Of a DNA stretch of 46,176 nucleotides, positions 24,911 to 32,476 are shown piece by piece. The stretch's first letter is position 1. Every line of letters starts with the position of its first letter. The notes beneath the pieces were generated by a model. It saw only the letters and a list, made by a program, of their open reading frames with translations, was not told where the DNA came from and made no database searches. Made by a program: the position numbers and the translations under genes. This stretch comes from an uncultured Lachnospiraceae bacterium (GTDB lineage: Bacteria; Bacillota; Clostridia; Lachnospirales; Lachnospiraceae), in the NCBI GenBank assembly GCA_947246015.1, contig CAMXQE010000029.1, positions 1 to 46,176 on the forward strand, read 5' to 3'.

Positions 24911-27322
24911 TTACGGTTTCTGATTGATTTTCATCGTAAGCGATATTCTCTTCTTCTCCGCTTCCACACCGAGTACCTGTACTTCCACAATATCCCCCAC
25001 GCTGACTGCCTCTAACGGGTGCCTGATAAACCGGTCGGTAATCTGGGAAATATGAACCAAACCGTCCTGATGCACGCCGATATCTACAAATACACCGAAA
25101 TCAATAACATTGCGCACCGTCCCTTTCAAAATCATGCCCGGTTTCAAATCCTTCATTTCCAGTACATCGTTGCGCAGGATAGGAGCCGGCATATCTTCCC
25201 TGGGGTCTCTGGCCGGTTTTTCCAGTTCCTTTAAAATATCGGTAAGGGTGATTTCCCCTATTCCCAATTCCTCCGCCAGCTTCTTTTTATCCTTGATTTT
25301 CCGTTCCAAAAGGGCCGCCGTTCCCGGACTTCCGCTCATGGACGCTTCCCCACGGCCTGCCATATCCGTCTCTTTGCTGCTTCTGCCGGACCCGCCGCTT
25401 TCTTCACGCTCTTCCAGTACCGCTCCGCCCATAGCCGCCGCCAGCGCTTTTCCCATTGCCGTATTAGTGTTGCGAATGACAATCCGGTTCTGCTGCTTCG
25501 CCTGCTTCTTTGGCGTATTCTTCTTTTGGTCCGGCGTATCCTTCTTTGCCTTTCCTTTTTCCGCCGCTGCCTTTTTCTGCATCTGGCGCACATCTTCCAT
25601 CGTAAGTCCCAGACGGTCTAAAAGTTTCATCGTGGCCTCATAGGACTCCGGATGCACACTGGTAGCATCCAGCGGATTTTCGCCGTCCAGAATCCGTAAG
25701 AACCCCGCGCACTGCTCGAATGCTTTCGGTCCCAGCTTCGCCACTTTCAAAAGCTGCTTCCGGTTGGTAAAACGGCCGTTATTCTCCCGGTAATCCACAA
25801 TATTCCTTGCAATCACCTTTGTAATGCCGGATATATATTCCAACAGCGAAGCCGATGCGGTATTCAGGTCCACGCCTACCTTGTTTACACAGTCTTCTAC
25901 CACACCGCCCAGCGTATCTCCCAGTTTCTTCTGATTCATATCATGCTGGTACTGGCCGACGCCGATGGATTTCGGATCGATTTTTACCAATTCTGCCAAC
26001 GGGTCCTGTAAACGCCTTGCGATAGAAGCAGCACTCCTCTGCCCCACATCAAAATTCGGAAATTCTTCCGTGGCAAGCTTGCTGGCCGAGTATACGCTGG
26101 CGCCTGCCTCATTGACTATCACATACTGCACCGGCGTATCCAATTCCTTAATCAGCTCCACAATCACCTGTTCGGATTCCCTGGAAGCAGTCCCGTTTCC
26201 TACCGAAATCAAGGAAATTCCGTACTTCTTAATCAGTTTTTTCAATTCCGCTTTGGCTTCCGTTACCTTATTCTGGGGAGCCGTAGGGAAGATGACCTTT
26301 GTATCCAGCACCTTTCCGGTAGCATCCACCACTGCCAGCTTGCATCCTGTCCGGAATGCCGGGTCCCATCCCAGCACCACCTTTCCCGCAATCGGAGGCT
26401 GCATCAGCAGCTGCTCCAGATTCTTGCCGAACACATTAATGGCTCCGTCCTCGGCTTTTTCCGTCAGCTCGTTGCGGATATCCCTTTCAATGGCGGGTGC
26501 AATCAGCCGGTGATAACTGTCATCTATGACTTCTTTCAATACCGGCGCCGTCACCGGATTCTCCGCAGTAACTACTTTTTTGGCAAGGAATTGCAGGATA
26601 CGTTCCTCCGGCGCTATGATTTTGACCGCAAGCACTTTCTCGTTCTCTCCGCGGTTCAGGGCAAGAATCCTGTGCCCCGCCGCTTTTTTCACCGGCTCTT
26701 CATAGTCATAGTACATCTCATAAACACTCTGCGCCTTTTCATCCCTGGCCGCACTGACAATTTTTCCTTCTTCCATGGTGATTCCGCGGATGTACATCCG
26801 GTAATCCGCTTCATCGGAAATACTTTCCGCAATGATATCCTTTGCCCCCTGTACCGCTTCCTGTACAGTCTTTACTTCTTTTTCTTCATCAATATATTTT
26901 GCCGCCTCTTCTTCCAAAGGAATATCCGCATTCTGTGCCAGTATCCACTGCGCCAGCCCGTCCAGCCCCTTTTCCCTGGCTACGCTCGCTCTTGTCTTCC
27001 TCTTCGGACGGTAGGGACGGTACAAATCTTCCACTACTACCAGCGTTTCCGCCGAAAGAATCTTTTCTTTCAGTTCTTCCGTCAGCTTACCCTGTTCCTC
27101 GATGCTCCCCAGCACCTGCTCTTTCTTTTCTTCCAAATTACGCAGATAAGTCAGTCTCTCATCCAGATTACGCAGTACCTCGTCGTTCAAAGACCCGGTC
27201 ACTTCTTTCCGGTACCTGGAAATAAAGGGAATCGTATTCCCTTCATCAATCAGTTTTACGGCAGCTTCCGCCTGCCACTTCTGCACTTTCAGTTCTTCGC
27301 TCAGTTTTAAAATAATATCCAT
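24911..27322 (-). CDS. tex: Tex-like RNA-binding transcription accessory protein
   Basis: An 803-residue Tex/YhgF-type protein. The helical N-domain occupies residues 1-190 (NTIPFISRYRKEVTGSLND), a YqgF-like RNase H fold about 320-450 (LGWDPAFRTGCKLAVVD), HhH repeats about 490-560 (LNTASASLLEYISGITKVIA), and an S1 RNA-binding domain at the C-terminus (LKPGMILKGTVRNVIDFGVF). Between HhH and S1 there is an extra Lys/Ala/Ser-rich, probably unfolded insert of about 100 residues (around 590-690), which explains the length above the usual 720-780. Its promoter diverges from the next gene. Tex affects transcription and RNA stability. Confidence 0.93.
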   Translation of the reverse strand: MDIILKLSEELKVQKWQAEAAVKLIDEGNTIPFISRYRKEVTGSLNDEVLRNLDERLTYLRNLEEKKEQVLGSIEEQGKLTEELKEKILSAETLVVVEDLYRPYRPKRKTRASVAREKGLDGLAQWILAQNADIPLEEEAAKYIDEEKEVKTVQEAVQGAKDIIAESISDEADYRMYIRGITMEEGKIVSAARDEKAQSVYEMYYDYEEPVKKAAGHRILALNRGENEKVLAVKIIAPEERILQFLAKKVVTAENPVTAPVLKEVIDDSYHRLIAPAIERDIRNELTEKAEDGAINVFGKNLEQLLMQPPIAGKVVLGWDPAFRTGCKLAVVDATGKVLDTKVIFPTAPQNKVTEAKAELKKLIKKYGISLISVGNGTASRESEQVIVELIKELDTPVQYVIVNEAGASVYSASKLATEEFPNFDVGQRSAASIARRLQDPLAELVKIDPKSIGVGQYQHDMNQKKLGDTLGGVVEDCVNKVGVDLNTASASLLEYISGITKVIARNIVDYRENNGRFTNRKQLLKVAKLGPKAFEQCAGFLRILDGENPLDATSVHPESYEATMKLLDRLGLTMEDVRQMQKKAAAEKGKAKKDTPDQKKNTPKKQAKQQNRIVIRNTNTAMGKALAAAMGGAVLEEREESGGSGRSSKETDMAGRGEASMSGSPGTAALLERKIKDKKKLAEELGIGEITLTDILKELEKPARDPREDMPAPILRNDVLEMKDLKPGMILKGTVRNVIDFGVFVDIGVHQDGLVHISQITDRFIRHPLEAVSVGDIVEVQVLGVEAEKKRISLTMKINQKP

Positions 27323-27378
27323 TGTTAATACCCATGCCTTTCTTTCAGCCTGCAGATTCAGGCCGCAGACATAAATAA

Positions 27379-27439
27379 ATTATAGCCGAACAATATACTC
27401 ATTTTCAAGATTGTAATATTTTTCATAAAGTGTTACAAT
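27379..27439. promoter_or_regulatory. Divergent promoters of tex and the DUF4190-like gene
   Basis: Minus strand: TTGAAA (27403-27408), 18 bp, TATAAT (27379-27384). Plus strand: TTGTAA (27411-27416), 17 bp, TACAAT (27434-27439). The two -35 elements are separated by only 2 bp, so the polymerases or a shared regulator may compete. Confidence 0.6.
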
Positions 27440-27466
27440 AGATATGTATATGCAGGAGGCTGAATT

Positions 27467-27979
27467 ATGGAAATGAATGAGAACAACCCGAACCGTAATC
27501 CTAACGGTTATAATAATCCCAACGGTTATAACAATAACGGTTATAATGGCGGCAGCAGCAACACGCCCTATCCTTCCAATTATCCGCCTCCGGCGGGACA
27601 TTTGGGAAACAACATGTCCACGGCGGCGATGATACTGGGAATCCTTTCCATTCCGACGACGTTGTTCCTTCCCGTTTATCTTCCTTTTATTTTAGGAAGC
27701 CTTGCAGTTTTATTCGCACTGCTTTCCAAAGGACGGTCGTTAAAACTGTCCGGGAACGCCAAAATCGGCGCCATATGCGCCACCGTCGGCATGGGAGTCA
27801 ATGCCGCATTATTCGGGATTTATGCTTTTACTTTTTTCACCCTTTTATCACAGCCGGATTTCATGCGGGATACGGCACAGATGTATGACAACATGATTGA
27901 GCAGATGTACGGGGTTCCCACAGAAGATATTTTCGGCGAATCCATGGAAGATATGATGGAGGATTTATTTCTTTATTAA
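27467..27979 (+). CDS. Asn/Gly/Tyr-rich DUF4190-like membrane protein
   Basis: A 170-residue protein. Residues 1-45 are low complexity with NPNGYNN-type repeats and a Pro-rich end; two hydrophobic hairpin segments follow (about 50-82 and 90-125) as in DUF4190-type proteins, and the acidic, Met-rich C-terminus (MEDMMEDLFLY) is probably cytoplasmic. GGAGG lies 7 bases before the ATG. The family is common in Firmicutes and its role is unknown. The stop codon begins a tandem repeat (27977-28019). Confidence 0.8.
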   Translation: MEMNENNPNRNPNGYNNPNGYNNNGYNGGSSNTPYPSNYPPPAGHLGNNMSTAAMILGILSIPTTLFLPVYLPFILGSLAVLFALLSKGRSLKLSGNAKIGAICATVGMGVNAALFGIYAFTFFTLLSQPDFMRDTAQMYDNMIEQMYGVPTEDIFGESMEDMMEDLFLY

Positions 27980-28019
27980 ATATATCTATTTAAATATATC
28001 TGCATAAAATATATCTGCA
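27977..28019. repeat. 14-15-bp tandem repeat starting at a stop codon
   Basis: Three units, TAAATATATCTATT (27977), TAAATATATCTGCA (27991) and TAAAATATATCTGCA (28005), start with the TAA stop of the preceding gene. Confidence 0.75.
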
Positions 28020-28116
28020 TACAAACACTCAAAAACTGAAGAATTAAAAACAAATCATAAATGAATGTATCATATAAAAAAACGCGTGCTGCCAAAAACA
28101 GCAGAAAGGAGTATTT

Positions 28117-28659
28117 ATGAGCGGAATCAGTGCAGTCGGCGGAGTAGGGGCCGCATACGGGGTATCCTATCCCGGCAGATACAATTACTTTAACTACAAT
28201 TTATACCAGAATGGAGCAGGCGGGGACAGCGTTTCGGAAAGTTCCGGTGTTGCCCGCAATCCCGGTGAATCCACGGTAAAGAATCCCGGAAGGAAATCGT
28301 CCCCGGCTGAATGTGAAACATGCCGCAACCGGAAATATCAGGACGGTTCCGACGAAATGGTTTCTTTTAAATCCGCAACCCATATTTCACCGCAGTCAGC
28401 GGCTTCCGCAGTACGTTCGCATGAACAGGAACATGTTTCCAATGCCTACAAGAAAGCGGCGCAGAATAACGGCAAGGTAATCTCCGCTAACGTGGCAATC
28501 CATACCGATGTTTGTCCGGAATGCGGCCGGAGTTATGTATCGGGCGGCACTACTACCACGCAGATTAAATATTTCAACGAAGAGAATCCTTACCAGAAAA
28601 ATCTGAAATCAACGGATTCCCTTAAATATACAGGCATGAATCTGGATATGGCCGTATAA
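28117..28659 (+). CDS. SprA-like putative metalloprotease-motif protein
   Basis: A 180-residue protein with a Gly/Tyr/Asn-rich, flexible N-terminus (1-60). A CETCRNRKYQDGSDEMVSFK block precedes the core, which has HISPQSAASAVRSHEQEHV, i.e. an HExxH zinc-protease signature (HEQEH). A second CPECG pair lies near residue 132, and the C-terminal part ends LKSTDSLKYTGMNLDMAV. The arrangement resembles the SprA-related family, often carried as small secreted or structural proteins of unknown target. No signal peptide. AGGAG 5 bases before the ATG. Protease activity is untested here. Confidence 0.7.
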   Translation: MSGISAVGGVGAAYGVSYPGRYNYFNYNLYQNGAGGDSVSESSGVARNPGESTVKNPGRKSSPAECETCRNRKYQDGSDEMVSFKSATHISPQSAASAVRSHEQEHVSNAYKKAAQNNGKVISANVAIHTDVCPECGRSYVSGGTTTTQIKYFNEENPYQKNLKSTDSLKYTGMNLDMAV

Positions 28660-28687
28660 TTGCGGAAACCATATAAATGCATTCTCT

Positions 28688-28741
28688 TTTAATGCGATAT
28701 CAGATTTAATGCGATATCAGAATTTTAACGCAATACCAGAA
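28688..28741. repeat. 17-19-bp tandem repeat between two genes
   Basis: Three units, starting at 28688, 28705 and 28723, share TTTAAYGCRATAYCAGA. They begin 28 bp after the SprA-like stop and end next to the ribosome site of the DUF975 gene. Confidence 0.75.
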
Positions 28742-28758
28742 TTGGAGACTTTTACTAT

Positions 28759-29502
28759 ATGAACAGTTTTAAATCATCTGCCGAATTAAAAGGTATGGCA
28801 AAGGAACAGCTATTCGGCAAATACGGCACAGCCATAGGAGCATCCCTGTTAATCAATCTTATCATGGTTTCCATGGTCTTTGCCCTCGAAATATTCAATG
28901 CAGTTACGATTGGTGGAGTCTTTACGGCTCCACAACTTATTATTTACTATCTTATCAGCTTTATTATCAGCCTATTCGGCGGAATCATAGCTTCCGGCGA
29001 AGCATTTTTCTACCTCAAAGTTACATGCGGCCAGCCGGTTTCCGTAAGTGATATTTTCTACGGCTTCAAAGTTTGTCCTGATAAGGCGCTTTTAATCCAG
29101 CTTGCCCTGAGTCTGGTCAGTTCTGTATGCCAGATACCGATGATGATATTTTATGCCCTTTATTTCCGCAATCCGCAAAATGCGGTTTACATGCTTCTTA
29201 TGTCTGTATTCGCGGTAGCCGGCACTGCCGTGATGACGGTAGTAAACCTCATGCTTTCGCAGGCATTTTACCTGTTACAGGACTTTCCCCAGTATACGGC
29301 AAAGGAACTGTTAAAAATGAGCTGCCGGATTATGAAAGGGCATAAGGGACGTCTTTTCTATATTGGCGTAAGTTTTCTGCCCCTGTATTTTCTCGGCTTT
29401 TTCTCCTGCTGTATTGCACTTTTATGGATTACCCCATATGTAAATACGGTAATGGCCAACTTCTATATGGATTTAATGAGAAACCGGAATACCGGAAATT
29501 AG
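28759..29502 (+). CDS. DUF975 family membrane protein
   Basis: A 247-residue polytopic protein with about five or six membrane segments. The N-terminus (FKSSAELKGMAKEQLFGKYG) and the C-terminal LLKMSCRIMKGHKGRLFYIG, followed by a hydrophobic segment, are the pattern of DUF975 proteins, which are widespread in Lachnospiraceae. Function unknown. GGAG lies 11 bases before the ATG, a long spacing. The preceding tandem repeat may affect the leader. It may be co-transcribed with the next gene (33 bp gap). Confidence 0.8.
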   Translation: MNSFKSSAELKGMAKEQLFGKYGTAIGASLLINLIMVSMVFALEIFNAVTIGGVFTAPQLIIYYLISFIISLFGGIIASGEAFFYLKVTCGQPVSVSDIFYGFKVCPDKALLIQLALSLVSSVCQIPMMIFYALYFRNPQNAVYMLLMSVFAVAGTAVMTVVNLMLSQAFYLLQDFPQYTAKELLKMSCRIMKGHKGRLFYIGVSFLPLYFLGFFSCCIALLWITPYVNTVMANFYMDLMRNRNTGN

Positions 29503-29535
29503 TCAGACAGAAAGAGAGAGATTGTCATTAAGATT

Positions 29536-31014
29536 ATGAATAGAATAAACATCAAAATGAAACATGTAACCATTGCGTTCATCGTGATTTATGTCCTTAC
29601 CATACTCCCCATCCTGTTTCTCGGTATTTATGATTATCCGTGCGCTGACGACTATTCTTATGCTTCCGCTACCAGGCAGGTGTGGCTGCAGAGCCATTCC
29701 GTCTGGCAGGTACTGAAAGAGGCTGCAGCCACTTCTGCCAGCCGTTATCAGACCTGGCAGGGGACTTTTACCTCTATTTTTTTTATGGCTTTACAGCCTG
29801 CCATATGGACGGAAAAGGCTTACTGCATTACGCCTTTGATTATGACAGGTATTTTGTCGGTATCCGTCTTTTATCTCATGCGTGTCATTCTTGTGCAGTA
29901 TCTGAAAGGAACCAGGCAGGAATGCATTGTCCTTTCCCTGATTGTCCTCCTGTCCATTATCCAATGTATGGTAGATAAAACCGATGCCTTTTTCTGGTAC
30001 AACGGTTCCGTACACTATATTGTTCCTTTCTCGTTCTTTCTGCTGATGCAGGCGTCGCTCATTTCTGCCCTTGCCGCATCGGAAAAAGAAAAAAGACGGA
30101 GGATTTTCCTGTCGTCCCTGTGTGCGCTCTTTGTAGGCGGCGGAAATTATATCAGCGGACTGGTTGCCTGTGTCTGCAGCATGTCGCTGCTTCTGCTCCT
30201 GCTTTTCATGAAAAAGTTAAGAGAAAATAAAGCAGCCTGCATTCCGGTGCTTATCCTGACTGTATCGTTCCTTATTAATATGGCTGCTCCTGGGAACTCT
30301 GTAAGAAGTGAAGCAGTGCAGGGAATGCCGCCCCTCAAATCCATTATGGTATCGTTCCGCTATACGCTGGCTTTCGCGATTGACGAGTGGACCGACTGGA
30401 CGGTTTGGGCTTTGGTGCTCTTTTCCCTGCCCTTTATATGGAAGGTGGTAAAAAATACCAGGTTCCGGTTCCCCTGTCCCTTTCTGGCCGCCGCTTACAG
30501 CTATTGCCTTGTTTCCTCGGCTTTCACGCCGGCGCTTTACGCAACCGGCAACATTGACGCCGGAAGAATCCGGAATATTATTTTTATTCTCTATGTCCTG
30601 CTGCTGTTCCTAAACGTGGGTTATGCCCTCGGCTGGGCATGTCACTATTTCCGGCTGGATTCAGCGGAAAACGAAACGCGGGAAAACCTGACCGTGAACC
30701 AGCGGTGGTATGTCATCATGACTTCCCTTGCCTTATTTTTCGGTCTGGGAATCACGATTAAACCCAATCCCGACTATTACACTACAAGCGCCGCAGTCAT
30801 GGAACTTGTCACCGGAGAGGCAAAAGCTTACGGACAGGAAATGGAACAGCGTATTGAACTGCTGCGGCTTCCCGATGCGGATATCGTACTGCCCTGCATA
30901 CAGACACAGCCGGGGCTCCTTTACCATTCCGATATTACGCCCTATGAAAAAGACTGGTCTAATATCGCCATGAGCCGCTATTATGCAAAAAACAGCATCG
31001 TTCTTTCCGAATAA
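29536..31014 (+). CDS. DUF6056-type polytopic membrane protein
   Basis: A 492-residue protein with roughly ten membrane segments. The N-terminal YDYPCADDYSYASATRQVWL block, then SRYQTWQGTFTSIFFMALQP and VDKTDAFFWYNGSVHYIVPF, resemble the DUF6056 family of membrane-bound glycosyltransferase-like (GT-C fold) proteins; the conserved acidic pair in the first loop (ADD) fits a GT-C catalytic site. The likely role is transfer of sugars to cell-surface polymers. It follows the DUF975 gene closely. The ribosome site is weak. Confidence 0.75.
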   Translation: MNRINIKMKHVTIAFIVIYVLTILPILFLGIYDYPCADDYSYASATRQVWLQSHSVWQVLKEAAATSASRYQTWQGTFTSIFFMALQPAIWTEKAYCITPLIMTGILSVSVFYLMRVILVQYLKGTRQECIVLSLIVLLSIIQCMVDKTDAFFWYNGSVHYIVPFSFFLLMQASLISALAASEKEKRRRIFLSSLCALFVGGGNYISGLVACVCSMSLLLLLLFMKKLRENKAACIPVLILTVSFLINMAAPGNSVRSEAVQGMPPLKSIMVSFRYTLAFAIDEWTDWTVWALVLFSLPFIWKVVKNTRFRFPCPFLAAAYSYCLVSSAFTPALYATGNIDAGRIRNIIFILYVLLLFLNVGYALGWACHYFRLDSAENETRENLTVNQRWYVIMTSLALFFGLGITIKPNPDYYTTSAAVMELVTGEAKAYGQEMEQRIELLRLPDADIVLPCIQTQPGLLYHSDITPYEKDWSNIAMSRYYAKNSIVLSE

Positions 31015-31027
31015 GCGCAGCATGTAC

Positions 31028-31098
31028 TCCCGTGCGGCAGTCGCTAAATGTCCGGAGATGCTCTGCATCTCCGGACATTTGGCTTGTTGCTCGCGGGA
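31028..31098. repeat. 71-bp palindromic repeat, family with 38376
   Basis: A 16-bp perfect inner stem (31046-31061 with 31065-31080, loop TCT) and outer TCCCG/CGGGA arms with a mismatched middle. The conserved ends GCGGCAGTCGCTAAATG and GGCTTGTTGCTCGCGG recur at 38379-38423 with a different core. Confidence 0.75.
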
Positions 31099-31100
31099 AT

Positions 31101-31144
31101 AAAAAAACATTATTCCGGATCTGATTCCGGAATAATGTTTTTTA
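31101..31144. terminator. Bidirectional terminator after DUF6056 gene and prfB
   Basis: AAAAAACATTATTCCGGA pairs perfectly with TCCGGAATAATGTTTTTT around a short loop, giving A- and T-runs on both sides. Convergent genes end on either side. Confidence 0.85.
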
Positions 31145-31182
31145 TCTCCGGACGGCGGTAAAACCGTACCGGTATTTCGTCC

Positions 31183-32314
31183 TTATTCATCTTCGCCCAC
31201 AGGAGCTCCTCCTGTACTGATCCATTTCAGATAGGCATTGATAAAGCTGTCCAAAGCTCCGTCTAACACTGCGTCCGCGTTGCCGGACTCTTCCCCTGTC
31301 CTGTGATCTTTCACCATGGTATAAGGCTGCAGCACATAGGAACGAATCTGATTTCCCCAGCCGATTTCCTTGACCTCTCCGCGGATGCCGGAAAGCTTCT
31401 GGGCGTTTTCCTCCTGCTTTAACAGAAACAGTTTCGCTTTCAGCATCTGCATTGCCTTATCCTTATTCTGGAACTGGGAACGCTCATTCTGACACTGCAC
31501 CACTATTCCCGTAGGAAGGTGGGTAATACGGATGGCCGAAGACGTCTTATTGATATGCTGGCCGCCCGCACCGCTGCTCCGGTAAGTATCGATACGTAAA
31601 TCGTCGTCATTGATTTCGATATCCATATCTTCCTCAATATCCGGCATGACATCCAAAGATACAAAAGAGGTCTGCCGTTTTCCCTGTGCATTGAAAGGGG
31701 ATATCCGCACCAGACGGTGCACTCCTTTCTCCGACTTCAGATAACCATAGGCATTTTCACCGTTTACCTGAAATGTCACCGACTTAATCCCGGCTTCATC
31801 CCCGTCCAGATAATCCAGCACCTCTATTCCATAACCTTTCCTCTCCGCCCAGCGGGTATACATGCGGTAAAGCATGGAACACCAGTCACAGCTCTCTGTT
31901 CCGCCCGCTCCGGCATTCAGCTTGAGGATTGCATTGTTCTTATCGTATTCCCCCGATAAAAGGGTACGGATACGGATTTCTTCAAAGGCTGTAACAAAGG
32001 AATCCAGTTCTGTGCGTATCTCCGCCGCCATTTCAGGGTCCTCTTCCTCATATCCCATCTCAATGAGCGTTTCGATATCCTCATACTGCCGCTTCAGGCC
32101 ATCCATCGTTTCCACTGTATCTTTCAGGTTCTTGAGTTCCTTCACCTTTTTATTGGACACTTCCGGATCATCCCAAAATCCCGGAGCCTCCATTTCCCGT
32201 TCCAGTTCTTCCATCCGCCTCGACTTATTTGCTAAGTCAAAGTGAATCCCTCACTTCCGCCAGCGGACTTTCATAGGTCTGCAATTCTGATTTCATCTGA
32301 TCTAATTCTACCAC
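31183..32314 (-). CDS. prfB: Peptide chain release factor 2 with programmed +1 frameshift
   Basis: RF2 releases peptides at UGA and UAA. The main frame (31183-32238) shows anticodon-reading SPF in RISPFNAQGKR and the catalytic GGQ in SSGAGGQHINK. The 5' part is in another frame: GTG 32314 (AGGTGA upstream) reads VVELDQMKSELQTYESPLAE and VRDSL up to CTT TGA (stop 32237-32239). Skipping the T at 32239 joins it to DLANKSRRMEEL of the long frame, giving 376 residues. AGGGAT stands 3 bases before CTT, as the stimulatory Shine-Dalgarno-like site. This is the widespread RF2 autoregulation. The gene follows secA, probably in one operon. Confidence 0.95.
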
Positions 32315-32350
32315 TTAACTTCACCTGCTTTCTTTTTATTTTCTATTATA

Positions 32351-32476
32351 AATTCCATTTCTGCCATAAGGTCCTTTCCTGCCACAGAGTTATTTCCTGC
32401 CGCAGGGTCACTTCCTGCTGCAAAATCATTTCCTGCCGCAGGGTCACTTCCTGCTGCAGAATCACTTCCTGCCGCA
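32351..32476. repeat. 18-bp tandem repeat growing from the secA stop codon
   Basis: On the minus strand the 18-bp unit at 32459-32476, TGCGGCAGGAAGTGATTC, includes the last codons and TGA stop of secA. Five further copies follow at 32441, 32423, 32405, 32387 and 32369, and a decayed one at 32351. It fills the secA-prfB spacer. Confidence 0.9.
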
